DNA from: Caballeronia calidae
GTDB taxonomy: Bacteria; Pseudomonadota; Gammaproteobacteria; Burkholderiales; Burkholderiaceae
Length of the DNA: 64,000 nucleotides
Direction: 5' to 3'
Assembly: GCF_900044055.2 (NCBI RefSeq)
Contig: NZ_FCOX02000031.1
Coordinates: 42,539 to 106,538 of the forward strand
Made by a program: the position numbers and the translations under genes. This document shows positions 24,730 to 37,100 of the stretch, piece after piece (within the stretch, counting starts at the first letter, position 1; each line of letters begins with the position of its first letter). Below the pieces are notes generated by a model. It ran no database searches. It worked only from the letters and a program-made list of their open reading frames with translations, and was not told the DNA's origin.

Positions 24730-26091
24730 TCAAAGAGCTACGGCCATGCGACCGCTGCTCACCCCGTTTTTCTTCGTATCGGCTGCCTGCCCTGCGATGT
24801 TTTCTCGTCCCGCGCCGGAAAGCGATGCGGCGATCTCATCCGAACGCACCGCAAGCACGGAAAGCAGCGTGTCGGAGAGACCGTGGCTGTCTTCGCAGCA
24901 GCCTTGCAGATAGATGCGCGCCTTGAAGTTCGACGGCGTGGCGAGGCGATAATCACGGCCCACGTTGCGCTCCGCGAGGGCATCGCCGAGATGCGGTGCG
25001 AGTCCGTCGAGCAGCGCAAGATGCGCGTCGCGCCGATAACCTGTCGCGAGCACGAGCGCATCGAAACGTTCCGCGTGCGCGTGGCCGGTGAGCATGTCGC
25101 GCATCGTCAGTTCGATATGGCCGCTCGCGCGGCGCGCGCTGTTCTCGATAACCGTATTCGCCAGCAACCGGTGCCGCGTTTCATCGGAAACCTTTTGCAG
25201 ATAGAGCATTTCGTAGATCTGTTCGATCAACGGACGATCGACGACCGCATAGTTCGTATCGCGGAAGCGCTCGATCAGCGAGCGGCGCCCGTCTTCCGAT
25301 TGCGCATAGACGACATCGGTGAATTCGGGGCTGAAGATCTCGTTGACGAAAGGCGTGTCATCGGCGGGCTTGAGCGCGCTCGCGCGAATCACGAGTGTCG
25401 CGTCGACGTGCGGAAAGCGGCGCGTGAGATCGGTGAACACTTCCGCCGCGCTCTGTCCCGCGCCGATCACGGCGATGCGCTTCTTGCCGTCGCGATCGTC
25501 GCCCGCGACATGCTCGATCGAACTCAGATACGCCGACGAGTGAATCACGTTATGCGGCCCGAGCGACGCGAACGGCTCCGGCACGCGCGCCGTTCCCCCC
25601 ACGCCGATCGAAAGCGCCTTCGTCACGCGACGCCATTCGCGGCCGTCCTCATCCTCCGACACGACGCGCAGCGCATTCACGTCACCGCTCGTGTCGAGCA
25701 TAGGCTCGATAGCCTTGACGCGCTGACCGTAATGCACGCGGTCGTCGAAAGCCCGCGCGACCCAGCTCAGATAATCGTGAAACTCGACGCGCGTCGGATA
25801 GAAGTTCTTCAGGTTCACGAACTCGTTCAGACGCCCGCGTTCGAACAGATAGTTGATGAACGTGAAGCGGCTCGTCGGGTCGCGTTGGGTGACGAGATCT
25901 TTGAGGAAGGAAATCTGCATGCGGCAATCGTCGAGCAGCATGTCGCGATGCCAGCCGAACGCCTGCTGCCGTTCGATGTAGCAATGCTTCATGCTGGACG
26001 CGCCGCGCGCTTCGGCGAGCCGCACGGCAAGCGACAGATTCGACGGCCCAAAGCCGACGCCGATCAGATCGAATACGGTTTCATTTTTCAT
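24730..26091 (-). CDS. pvdA: L-ornithine N5-oxygenase
   Basis: A 453-residue flavin N-hydroxylase that converts ornithine to N5-hydroxyornithine, the precursor of both hydroxamate groups. FAD-binding GVGFGPSNLSLA (residues about 11-22), the family motif MQISFLKDLVTQRDP, the NADPH-binding VIGAGQSAAEVF (about 205-217), ALKPADDTPFVNEIF, and the C-terminal ATGY motif (about 347) are all present. ATG 26091 is preceded by CAGGAAC; the frame upstream is only a shadow of orbJ. It lies 13 bp downstream of the orbJ stop in the orbI-orbJ-pvdA-orbA-pvdF operon. Confidence 0.95.
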   Translation of the reverse strand: MKNETVFDLIGVGFGPSNLSLAVRLAEARGASSMKHCYIERQQAFGWHRDMLLDDCRMQISFLKDLVTQRDPTSRFTFINYLFERGRLNEFVNLKNFYPTRVEFHDYLSWVARAFDDRVHYGQRVKAIEPMLDTSGDVNALRVVSEDEDGREWRRVTKALSIGVGGTARVPEPFASLGPHNVIHSSAYLSSIEHVAGDDRDGKKRIAVIGAGQSAAEVFTDLTRRFPHVDATLVIRASALKPADDTPFVNEIFSPEFTDVVYAQSEDGRRSLIERFRDTNYAVVDRPLIEQIYEMLYLQKVSDETRHRLLANTVIENSARRASGHIELTMRDMLTGHAHAERFDALVLATGYRRDAHLALLDGLAPHLGDALAERNVGRDYRLATPSNFKARIYLQGCCEDSHGLSDTLLSVLAVRSDEIAASLSGAGRENIAGQAADTKKNGVSSGRMAVAL

Positions 26092-26104
26092 GTTCCTGTG
26101 TCTC

Positions 26105-29100
26105 TCAGATGTCATTGGTCGATGCCGTCGATAAGCGGCGCGCGAGCGTCGTCGCGAGGCCCGCGAAATGCGGCGTGGCGAATACGTCCTGAATGGCGAT
26201 ATCGAAGCCCGCCTTGCGCGCTGCATCGACGAAGCGCACGACCGCGAACGACGTTGCGCCTGCTTCGAAGAGGTCGTCGTTCGGCGTGAGCGCCTGGCCG
26301 TCGAAAAGCTCCCGCCAGATACGGGCGAGCGATCGTGCTTCGCTGCTGTCCTCGTTCGAACAAGCCTCCGATACCGCACTGCGCTGAACACATTCGAGCG
26401 CCCCTTCGCATGCGTCGAAGACATCGTGCGGCGCGTGAGCGAATTGCTCGACAGTCGCGAGATAACGCTTTGCAAGTGCGTCGACGAATGCGCCATCGAT
26501 GCGTTCATTCGCGTATGAAAGCGCGCAACTCACGCGGCCATCCGCATACTCGGTGACGTCCAGTTCCAGATCGAACACCACGCGATGGCGCACATCGTCG
26601 AAGCCTTCGATGACAAGACCGGCCCATTCGCGCGTAGCCATCGCGGCCGGGCGCAGATAGTTGAACATCACCTGAAAGAGCGGGTTGCCCGCGCGGGGAC
26701 GCTCCGCGCGCAACGCCGCCACGACATCGGCGAAGGGCACATCGGCGTGGGCGTACGCGGCGAGCGCGGCGTCGCGCACCGTGGCGAGCAGCGTCGCAGG
26801 CGTGTCGTGCTTCGTCATGCGCGTGCGCACGACGACCGCGTTGATGAAGAGGCCGAGCGCATCGCGCGCGGCATCGCCCGTCGATTCCCGTGTCGACGCA
26901 AGCACGCCGACAGGTTGATCACACGCGCCCGTCAGACGATGCAGCGCCGCGTTCAATGCCGCGTGCAGCAGCATCGGCAGCGTGGCGTGGCATTCGAGCG
27001 CAAACGCGCGGGCACGTTCGACGAGCGCATCGTCGAGTTCGAATGCGATGCGGCTCGCGAGCCATCGCGGATTGTCGACCCGGCCCGAACCGGGCGCGGG
27101 CAATGCCATCGCGGGCAAGTCCTGAAGCGTATCGCGCCAGAATGCGAGACGTGCGCCCGTTGCGGACGACGGCAACACCAACGCGTGCGACGCCCGCTCC
27201 GATACCGACGCGCCCTTTCGCAACGCGACATACGTTGAGCGGATATCGTCGAGCCACAAATCGATCGAGGTCCCATCGGACACGATGTGATGCACGACGA
27301 GCGAAAGCACGTGATCGTCATCGCAAAGACGAATCAGACGTGCGCGCCATAGATGTCTTGCGTGGGCGAGATCGAACGGTGTGAGCGCGTCTTCATCGGT
27401 GATGCGCTTCGTTTCGGCGATATCTCCCGCGACGTCAATGACCGGTAACTCGACACGCCACATCGGAGCGATACGCTGGCCCGGCAACGCGCCCTCGCGT
27501 TCGATCAGTTGCGTGCGCAAGGCCGGATGACGTGCGGCCGCTTGCGCGAGCGCTTCGCGCAAGGCATCCGCATCGAGCGATCCACGCAGACGCACCGCGA
27601 CCGGAATGTTGTACGCGGCGCTCTGCGGCTGTGCCCGCCACAAAAACCAGAGACCGAGTTGCGCGGCGGAAAGCGGCCACTCGCCATGTTCATCGGGTTC
27701 GAGCACGGTTTTCACGGCTTCCGATGCACCTTCGCAAGCATGTGCCTGCAGCACACGCTTCGCGTATTGCGACAGCACCGGCGTTTCGAACAACGCGCGC
27801 ACGGGCACGTCGCGTTCCAGCGTCTCCGCGATTCGCGTCACGACACGCACCGCCGCGAGCGAATGCCCGCCCAGTTCGAAGAAATGATCGGCACGTCCCA
27901 CGCGTTCGATGTTCAACACCTCGCGCCAGATCTTCGCGAGCGCCGCTTCGATGCCCGCCGCCGGCGCTTCGTACACACGCTCCTTCTTCGGCGGCTCGGG
28001 CAGCGCCGCGCGATCGACCTTGCTGTTCGCATTGCGCGGCAACGCATCGAGCACGACGATATGCGCAGGCACCATGTAATCGGGCAAGGTGCGGCGCAGA
28101 TGCGCGTCGAGTTCGGCGGCATCGGCGGAGCGGCCGAGCGCGGCGCGTTCGCGAGCATCGGCCTTCAGTTCGACATAGGCGACGAGCGCCGCCTGTGCGC
28201 CCTTGCCGCGCACCACGGCGCACGCTTCGCGCACATCGTCATGCGCCGCGAGTTGCGCTTCGATCTCGCCAAGCTCGATACGCAAACCGCGCAGCTTCAC
28301 CTGATGATCGACGCGCCCGATGAAATCGAAGACGCCATCGGCACGGCGCCGCACGAGATCGCCCGTGCGATACAGACGCGCGCCCGGCTCGCCATATGGA
28401 TCCGGCACGAAGCGCTCCGCAGTCAGCCCGGGTCGATCGAGATAGCCGCGTGCGACGCCCACGCCTTCGCCACCGAGATATAACTCGCCGATCACCCCGA
28501 CCGGCAAGCGATTCAGCCGCTCATCGAGCACATGCGCGGTGCGCGCGCCGACCAGCGTACCGATCGGCAGATAGGCGCAATCAGCGAGCCTCGCAGGATC
28601 GTCGCCGGGATGGAACATCCACAGCATCGGCGTGATGACGGTCTCGGTCGGACCATAACCATTGACGATGCGCGCGTTCGGAAACGCACGTCGCATCAAT
28701 GCGAAGGCTTCGCGCGATGTCGCTTCGCCGCCCACCGTGATCGACTTCAACGTAGCCGGCGCGCCATGCACGAGCGCCCATTCCGCGAGTTGCGTCGCGC
28801 AGCCGGGCGGCACGTAGGTCATCGTGACGCCTTCCCTGTTCATGAGCCTGCACGTCAGCGCGGGCGGCCAGAGCGTATCGGCGGTGATGGCGACAGCCGC
28901 ACCCGAGATGTACTGCGAGAACCAGCCTTCATGCGCGCCGTCGAAGTTGACGGACTGGAACAGCATGAACGTGTCGCGTTCGGTCGCGCCATACCGCTCG
29001 GCGATCGCAACGCAATGGCGCGCGAACGAACCGTGATCGACGATCACGCCTTTCGGCTTGCCTGTCGAACCCGATGTATAGATCGCATAGGCCGCCTGTT

Positions 29101-31078
29101 CGGCAGCGACATCGGGCAACGCGATCCGCGAGGTTGCATCGTCGGCGTAGAGCGTTTCATCGTCGAGAAGCAGGACGTGGGCGTTATCAGGCACGGGCAG
29201 CGCATCGAGGCTCGCCCGTTCCGTCACGATGTGCTCGATACGCGCATCGTCGAGAATTTGCGCGAGACGTTCGCGCGGATGGCTCGGATCGAGCGGCACG
29301 AAAGCGCCGCCCGACTTCAGCGCCGCGATCAGGCCGACGAGCAGATCGACCGAACGGCTCAACGCCACGCCAACGCGCATCTCCGCGCGCACGCCCGCAT
29401 CGATCAGCCGTTGCGCGATGCGCGCCGCGCGGGCATCGACGTCGGCGCGCGTGAAGGCGCGTTGCATATCGGCGACGCCGCGCGCATCGGGTCGCGCACG
29501 CGCGTGACGCGCGATGCGTTCGTGCACGGCGACGAATTCCGGCGCACGTTCGGGCGCATTGCGATTCCATTCGTCGAGCTGTGCGCGCTCGTCGTGCGGC
29601 AGCCATTGCACATCGCCGACGAGCGTTTGCGGCGCGTCGAGCGCATTGCGCAACAGTTCGATGAACCGGCGCGCGAGCCGTTCGATGGCATCGGCTTCGA
29701 AGAGATCGAGCGCATAGATGAAGGCCGCCGCGAGCGAACCGTCTGCGCGCTCCTCGAAGCTCGCGGTCAGATCGAACTTCGCGAACGGCGAGCCGGACGG
29801 CAATTCGGTCGCGCGCACATCGGCGAAAGCAGGCAACGCACGACGTGCGCCGTATGCGGCCATCACCTGAAAGAGCGGATGATGACTCGCGCTGCGCACG
29901 ACGCCGAGCGCTTCGACCACTTGCTCGAACGGCACGTCCTGATGCGATTGCGCATCGACGAGCGCGCGTTGCGCCGCATCGACCAGCGTGGTGAACGGCT
30001 GCGTTGCATCGACCTGTGTAGCAAGCGTCAGCGTGTTGACGAAGAAGCCGATGAGGCCCGCCGTTTCCCCGCGCTCGCGGTTCGCCGCGGGCACGCCGAT
30101 CCGGACATGCGTCTCGCCCGATGCACGCGCGAAGAGCGCATCGAGCGCGACGAGCAGCACGGCGAATGGCGTCGCACGGCGTTCGTTCGCGAAGGCGCGC
30201 AGGCGTTGGGCAAGCGCTGTATCGAGCGCGAACACATGACGTGCACCGCGCGCGCTGCGCTCGCCGGGACGCGGCCTCGCGCCGGGCAACGTCAGCACAT
30301 CGCGCGACGGGTCGAGTCGCGCGCGCCAGAAATCCAGTTGCCGATCGCGCTCGCCCGCATCGAGCCAGCGTCGCTGCCACAGCGCGTAATCCGCATATTG
30401 AATCGGCAATGGCGCGACGGACACGGCTTCGCCTTTCGCATACGCGCGATAGAACGATGCAAGCTCGGCCAGCGCGATATCGGCGGACCAGCCATCGGAC
30501 ACGATGTGATGCGTCGTCAGCGATAGCCAGTGTGTGTTCGCATCGAGCCTGATGAGATGCGCGCGCACGAGCGGCACATGCGCGAGATCGAAGGGACGCG
30601 ATTCATCTGCGAGCGCGAGCGCGGCGGCGCGCGATTCGCGTTCGTCAACCGGCACGTGCGTGAAATCCACCGACTGCCACGGACAACGCATCGGCGCATG
30701 CACGTTCTGCAGCACGCCGTCCGCGCCTTCCGCGAAGGTCGTGCGCAAGGCTTCGTGGCGCGCGATCAATGCATCGCACGAAAGGCGCAGCGCGTTTGCA
30801 TCGAGCGCGCCGTCGAGTTGCAGGCGCTCGGTGATGTGATAGGCAGCGGGCTCGTCGATCATGCGCGCATGCAGCCACAGGCGCGTCTGCGCGAACGATG
30901 CGGGCACACGGACCTCCGATGGATCGCATGTTTCGCCTCTCGCACGCGGCGGAATCGGCAACATGCGAAAGTCGATGCCCGCATCCGCGAGCCGCGCGAC
31001 GAACACCTTGCGCTGCGCATCGGGCAACTGCGCGAAGCGCGTCGCGAGCGAGAGCAGATCGGGTTGTGCCTTCGTCAT
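26105..31078 (-). CDS. orbJ: Siderophore NRPS, C-A-T-C-T (OrbJ/MbaB type)
   Basis: A 1657-residue synthetase adding the fourth residue and releasing the peptide. Order: C (about 45-490, HHIVSDG at 193), A (495-1015, YTSGSTGKPKG at 669), T (1035-1100, FFELGGHSL), second C (1120-1560, HHIVSDGTS at 1264), and a last carrier-like domain (1580-1650, DDLFEAGATSF with the Ser). The A-domain pocket read by eye is D-G-E-Y-T-G-G-I-T-K, which I assign by context to formyl-hydroxyornithine. There is no thioesterase; in ornibactin the terminal C domain is thought to release the chain onto putrescine. ATG 31078 has AGAGGA. It lies 37 bp after orbI. Confidence 0.92.
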   Translation of the reverse strand: MTKAQPDLLSLATRFAQLPDAQRKVFVARLADAGIDFRMLPIPPRARGETCDPSEVRVPASFAQTRLWLHARMIDEPAAYHITERLQLDGALDANALRLSCDALIARHEALRTTFAEGADGVLQNVHAPMRCPWQSVDFTHVPVDERESRAAALALADESRPFDLAHVPLVRAHLIRLDANTHWLSLTTHHIVSDGWSADIALAELASFYRAYAKGEAVSVAPLPIQYADYALWQRRWLDAGERDRQLDFWRARLDPSRDVLTLPGARPRPGERSARGARHVFALDTALAQRLRAFANERRATPFAVLLVALDALFARASGETHVRIGVPAANRERGETAGLIGFFVNTLTLATQVDATQPFTTLVDAAQRALVDAQSHQDVPFEQVVEALGVVRSASHHPLFQVMAAYGARRALPAFADVRATELPSGSPFAKFDLTASFEERADGSLAAAFIYALDLFEADAIERLARRFIELLRNALDAPQTLVGDVQWLPHDERAQLDEWNRNAPERAPEFVAVHERIARHARARPDARGVADMQRAFTRADVDARAARIAQRLIDAGVRAEMRVGVALSRSVDLLVGLIAALKSGGAFVPLDPSHPRERLAQILDDARIEHIVTERASLDALPVPDNAHVLLLDDETLYADDATSRIALPDVAAEQAAYAIYTSGSTGKPKGVIVDHGSFARHCVAIAERYGATERDTFMLFQSVNFDGAHEGWFSQYISGAAVAITADTLWPPALTCRLMNREGVTMTYVPPGCATQLAEWALVHGAPATLKSITVGGEATSREAFALMRRAFPNARIVNGYGPTETVITPMLWMFHPGDDPARLADCAYLPIGTLVGARTAHVLDERLNRLPVGVIGELYLGGEGVGVARGYLDRPGLTAERFVPDPYGEPGARLYRTGDLVRRRADGVFDFIGRVDHQVKLRGLRIELGEIEAQLAAHDDVREACAVVRGKGAQAALVAYVELKADARERAALGRSADAAELDAHLRRTLPDYMVPAHIVVLDALPRNANSKVDRAALPEPPKKERVYEAPAAGIEAALAKIWREVLNIERVGRADHFFELGGHSLAAVRVVTRIAETLERDVPVRALFETPVLSQYAKRVLQAHACEGASEAVKTVLEPDEHGEWPLSAAQLGLWFLWRAQPQSAAYNIPVAVRLRGSLDADALREALAQAAARHPALRTQLIEREGALPGQRIAPMWRVELPVIDVAGDIAETKRITDEDALTPFDLAHARHLWRARLIRLCDDDHVLSLVVHHIVSDGTSIDLWLDDIRSTYVALRKGASVSERASHALVLPSSATGARLAFWRDTLQDLPAMALPAPGSGRVDNPRWLASRIAFELDDALVERARAFALECHATLPMLLHAALNAALHRLTGACDQPVGVLASTRESTGDAARDALGLFINAVVVRTRMTKHDTPATLLATVRDAALAAYAHADVPFADVVAALRAERPRAGNPLFQVMFNYLRPAAMATREWAGLVIEGFDDVRHRVVFDLELDVTEYADGRVSCALSYANERIDGAFVDALAKRYLATVEQFAHAPHDVFDACEGALECVQRSAVSEACSNEDSSEARSLARIWRELFDGQALTPNDDLFEAGATSFAVVRFVDAARKAGFDIAIQDVFATPHFAGLATTLARRLSTASTNDI

Positions 31079-31115
31079 GCGTGTCCTCTTTGTGTTGCAT
31101 CTTTCATCGCGCGTC

Positions 31116-34100
31116 TCATTGCGTCTCCAGTTCATCGAGCAAGGCGTCGATCGCGCTTGCCGCGTCTTGCGCGCCGCCTGCGGCATCGCGTCGGGCAAGC
31201 GCGCTGTCGATCGCGGCAGCGCAGCGCGCGAGCGTGCGTTCGTCGAAGATCGTGCGCAGCGGCAGCGTGATCGACCAATGCAGGTTGGCTTGCGCGTTCG
31301 CTTGCGTTGCGAGCAGCGAGTGGCCGCCAAGCGCGAAGAAGTCGTCATCGCGGCCGATGGCTTCGATATGCAGCACGCGTTGCCAGATTGCGGCGAGCTC
31401 GCGCTCGGTCGGCGTTCGCGGGGCCTCGATCGTCTTTTGCCTGCGCGTCGGCGCGGGCAGCGCATTGCGGTCGCATTTGCCGTTCGGCGTGACGGGCAGC
31501 GCGTCGAGTGCGATCACATGGGCGGGCACCATGTAGACGGGTAGTTGCATTTGCAACGACTTCAGCACGGCGGCTTCATCGAACGTATCGGGCGCGGCGC
31601 ACGCGATGTAGCCGATCAACCGTTCGTCGCGCAGGATCACCACCGCATCGCGCACATTCGGCTGCGCACGCAGCAGCGCCTCGATCTCGCCCGGTTCGAT
31701 GCGCTGTCCGCGCAGCTTCACTTGGGTATCGATGCGGCCGAGATAGTCGAGCGCCCCGTCATCGCGTCGACGCGCGAGATCGCCGGTGCGATAGAGCCGT
31801 CCGCCCGCAACGAACGGATCGGGCACGAAGCGCTCCGCCGTCAAGGCCGCGCGACCGAGATAACCGCGTGCGAGACCCGCACCACCGAGATACAGCTCGC
31901 CGATGCCGCCGATGGGCACGGGATGCATTGCGGCATCGAGCACATGCAGTTGCAGGTTCGCGATCGGATATCCGATCGGCACCGAAGGCGCTTCGATATC
32001 GCTTGCCCCGCACGTCCAGTGCGATACGTCGATGGCCGCCTCGGTCGGACCGTAAAGGTTGTAGAGCCGCGCATCGGGCAAGAGCCTTGCGACACGCGCG
32101 ACGAGCTCGGGCGCAAGCGCCTCGCCACTCGCGATGATTCGCTCGATGCTCGCGCAGCGCGCTGCCTCGCCGAATTCATCGATATGGGCGAGGAACGCCG
32201 CAAGCATCGACGGCACGAAATGCAGCGTGCTCACGCGATGCGCTTCGATCGTGGCGACGAGCCGCGCCGGATCGCGATGATCGCCAGGCGCCGCGATGGC
32301 GAGCTTCGCGCCCGTCGCGAGCGGCCAGACGAATTCCCATACGGATACATCGAAGCCGAACGGCGTCTTGTGCAGCACGACATCGTCGCTGGTCAGGCGA
32401 TAGGCGTCCTGCATCCACGCGATGCGGTTCGCTAACGCGCCGTGCGTATTGCCCGCGCCCTTGGGCTTGCCCGTCGAGCCCGACGTGTAGATGAGATACG
32501 CGAGCTGCGCGTCGGCGACATCGATGGGTGTCGCGAGGCTCGCATCGCTTTGCATGAGCGCATTGATATCGAAGACACGCGCAGTGGATGCGACCGCTTC
32601 GACACGCTCGAGCAGATGCGCTTGCGTGAGCACGATGGCGGGCTTCGCATCGTCGAGCAGATACGCGATGCGTTCAGCCGGATATTCCGGATCGACAGGC
32701 AGATAGGCCGCGCCCGCCTTCAACACACCGAACAGCGCGACGACCATCTCGAACGAACGCTCGACGCACAGCGCAACCGCCGTGTCCGGTGCGGCGCCCG
32801 CGGCGACGAGCGCAGCCGCGACGCGATCCGCGCGTTCGTTCAGTTCGCCATATGTCATGCGATTCGACGCGCCATTGCCGGCGTTCATTTCGAGCGCGAT
32901 GGCATCGGGCGCGGCCTTCGCCATGCGTTCGAATTGCCGATGCAGCGGCGCGCTTTGCGCATCGCTCCATGCGTGCGCGGTAGTGTTGAAACGAGCGGTG
33001 TCATCGGCGAGCGATACCGTACCCAGCGGAGCATCCGCATTCGCGGCGAATGCATCGAGACACGCGGACAACGCGCGATGCATCGCGGCCACACGCGATT
33101 CGTCCAGACGCGCCGCGTCGTATCCGTAATCGATGACGATCGATTCGCGCGCCTCCACCACGACCGTCAATGCGAAGTCCGTCGCTTCGATGTTGCGCAA
33201 CTCGCGCATGTCCAGCGCGCGCGCATCGCGGCCAGCCCATGCTTCATCGACGGGATAGTTTTCGAACACGACGAGCGTATCGAAGAGTTCACCGCCACCT
33301 TGTCCTGCCCAGCGTTGAATGTCCGCAAGCGGCGTATGCGCGTGTTCGTTCGCCGCGGCGTTATCGGCCTGCAATTCGCGCAGCCATGCCGATACGGCGC
33401 GCTGCGGCAGCGGCGTCGTGATGACCGGGATCGTATTGATGAAGAGACCCAGCACGTCATCGATGCCGGCAAGCGCGTCGGGACGTCCCGCCACCGTCGC
33501 ACCGAACGCAATGCTCGTGCGATGCGTCATGCGTTGCAGCGCGAGTGCCCATGCGCCTTGAACCAGCGTATTGAGCGTCACGCGAAGACGGCGCGCGGTA
33601 TGGGTGAGGCGCGCGGTCGTCGCGGCATCGAGCGTCGCGCGCCACGTGCGGTGATCGTCGAGCGAAGGTTGCTCGCTCGCCTCGCGTTGCGCGATGCGTG
33701 TCGGCTCGTCGAGGCGTGCGAGTCGTTCGAGCCAGAAGGCTTCGTCCGCTTGCACGTCACGCGCGGCGAGCCACGCGATGAAGTCGCGATAATGCGTCTT
33801 CGCCTGTGTCGCGAACGGCTGCGCGCGCGGCGGCTCGATGTAATCGCGCAGCACGTCCGCGAACATGCGCGCGGTGCTCCATCCATCGAGCAGCAGATGA
33901 TGACGCGTCCACACGATGCGCCATTCGTCGCCCGTCAATCGAATCAGCGTGACGCGCATCAATGGCGGCGATGCGAGATCGAAGCCGCACGCGCGGTCTT
34001 CGGCGAGCCATGCTTCGAACGAGGTCGACGCGTCAGTACGATCGCGCCAGTCGAGCACGTCGAACGGCATGCGCGCCTGGCGATGCACGATCTGCATCGG

Positions 34101-37100
34101 CGCGGCTTCATCGTGCGTGAAGCTGGTGCGCAGAATATCGTGACGTGGCACGGCCGCATCGAACGCCGCGCGCAATCTGTCTATATCCGGCGCGATCAGC
34201 GTTGCCGCGAGCTGATTCACATATGTCGATTGCTCCGGCGCGAACAGCGAATGGAACAGAATGCCCTGCTGCATCGGCGCGAGCGGATAGATATCGGCAA
34301 CACCGCGCATATCGAACGTCATACGTTCGAGCGCCGCCTGCGTCAGGCCGCCATCGCGTGCGAGCGGAAAGTCGCCCGGCGTCGCGCCCGCGCCCTTCTG
34401 TTCGATGCGCGCGGCACATGCCGTGACGATATCGGCGAGTGCGTGCTCGAAACGCCGAACGAGCGCCTCGATCGTCGCGCGCTCGAACTGGGTCGAGCCA
34501 TAAACCCAATGCAGCTTGAGCTTGCGTTCGTCGTTGCCGTCGACATAGGCGTGAATCGCGAGCGCGTTGCCGAGCGGGCCTGCCGGATCGCGCTCGCAGC
34601 CGGCGCCGCCGAAGCGCGGCGTGAATGCGGCGTCGCGCGTGCCGTGCGAATCGAACTGGCCGAGATAGTTGAAGGTCACGCGCGGACGATGCAACGCTTC
34701 GAGCGCGATGCGCGTCGCATCGTCGCCGTAATGGCGCAGCACGCCGAAGCCGAGACCCTTGTGCGGCACCGCTCGCAACGTGTCCTTCGTCGCAGCGAGC
34801 GTCTCTATCGGCGATGCTTCCACGGGAAGCGTCACCGGATAGTGACTCGTCAGCCAGCCGAGCGTGCGGCTTGCGTCGATATCGTCGAAAAGCGGCTCGC
34901 GGCCATGTCCTTCGAGTTCGATGCGGCATGTCACGCCTATCGCATGCGCGAGCGCCGCGATCAACACCTCGACCGTCTGCGTGCGATACGCGGCATTCGC
35001 TTCGGTGAACGCGGCATCGAGCGTCTGTTCGATGACCGTTGCATCGGCGTTCGTGGCCTTCGCGTGCGGATGATCGAGACGCAGATCATCGCCCGATGCG
35101 AGCATCGTGGTCCAGTAGTCCGCTTCGCCGGCGAATGGCGAAAGCGGATCGCGTGCAGCCTTCGCAAGACGCGCGGCCCACTGCGCCGCACTCGCGCCGG
35201 TACGCGTCAGGCTCGCGATGCCACGCGTTTCGGCCGCGCGATAGGCGCTCTGCAAGTCATCGAGCAGGATGCGCCACGACACGCCATCGACGATCAGGTG
35301 ATGAATCGCCAGATAGAGCGTCGTGCGTCCGTCCGGCAGCGATGCGGCGAGCGCACACGCAAGCGGGCCGCGTGAAATGTCGAGCGTGCGCTGGATCGCA
35401 TCGAAGTGCGCGAGGGCTTCGGTTTCATCGCTGGCTATGACGGTTGCGAGCGGCAGCGTGTCGAATGCCTTCTGCGCGTGCACGATGCGCCATGTATTCG
35501 CGGCGGGGTCGCGCTCGAAGCGTTGCCGGAAAATCTCGTGATGCGTGAGCAGCGCATCGAAGGCGCGCGCGAAGGTATCGAGATCGAAGGGCGCGCGCGT
35601 ATCGAATTCGATCGACTGATTCCAGTGGCCGCGCTGCGGAATATCGAGCGCGAAGAAGCGCAGTTGCGCGGGCGTGAGCGTAGTCTCTTGCTCCGTTTGC
35701 TTCGCTACGATTGCGGGCGCTTTCGCTTCGGTCGTGTCTATCGGCCTGGCGATGAGCGCGAGTTGCGCAACCGTCGCGTTGTCGAAAACTTGCTTCGGCG
35801 TCGCGCGCAGCCCGCGCTTGCGCAGACGCGCGATCACCTGCAGCACGAGAATCGAATCCCCGCCGAGTTCGAAGAAGTTATCGTCGCGGCCGACATGTTT
35901 CGCCTTCAACACGTCCTTCCACACGGATGCGATCGCTTCCTCGACATCGCCTCGGGGCGCATCGCTCGTTGCGGCGGATTCGACCGGTTTCATCGCGATA
36001 TCGCGCAGCGCGGCGCGATCGATCTTGCCGTTGGCCGTCACCGGCAACGCGTCGAGCAGGAAGATCGTCGCGGGCACCATGTAGTCGGGCAAGCGCGCGG
36101 CCAGTGCATCGCGCAGCGTGGCTTCGTTGTTTCCGGAACCGCTCACGAAGGACGCGAGTTGAATGCGGCCATCGCGATCGATCGGCAAGGTTTCCGCCTG
36201 CACGACACCTTCGATCGCACGCAGCGCCGCGCTCACTTCGCCCGGCTCCACGCGATAGCCGCGAATCTTCACCTGATCGTCGAGCCGCCCGAGAAACACG
36301 ATGCGCCCATCGGCGAGAAGACGCACGCGATCGCCCGTGCGATAAAGCCGTTCGCCGCGCGCGAACGGATGCGGCACGAAACGCTCTGCCGTAGCGGCCG
36401 CGCGGCCGAGATACCCACGCGCAACGCCGGGGCCGCCGAGATACAACTCGCCGATGCCACCGGGTGGCACACACGCGCCGGCCGCATCGAACACATACGC
36501 CTGAGCATTCGGTAACGGACGTCCGAGCGGCGCGCCTTGCGAACTGCGTTCATCGTCATTGAAAGCCGATGCTTCGCATGCAAGCGCGCCGACTGTCGCT
36601 TCGGTCGGGCCATAGTGATTGATCACGCGGCATGCGGGCTTCAATCTCTTCACACGATCCACGAGCGTCCACGGCAGCAACTCGCCGCCCGTCACGAGCG
36701 CATGCGAAGGCAATACATCGGCGGGATGCTGCGCTTCGAGCAACGCATGCAGATGACTCGGCACGATCTTCAACACGCCCACATCTCGCGCGCGCATTTC
36801 CGCGGCGAAGCGGTCAGGATCGAACGCGCACTGCGCAGGCAGCAGATGCAGCGTGCGTCCCGAGCACAACGCGCCGAAGAGCGTCGTGTGACCGAGATCG
36901 GCGGCGACGGTCGAGACCATCGCCATCGATGCGCCCGGCGCGAACGTGAGTTCATCGAGCAGGCCTTGCACGTAATCGGCCAGCGCGCGATGCGGCACCG
37001 CGACGCCCTTCGGCGTCCCCGTCGAACCGGACGTGAAGATGACGTATGCGGTCTGTTCCGGTGCGGGTTGCAGGCGTTGCGCAGCGGCATTCGCGAGCGA

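Noticed and set aside
24730..26508. 592-aa version of the ornithine oxygenase
   Set aside because: The extra N-terminal residues are orbJ coding DNA read in another frame; FAD motif spacing fits the start at 26091.
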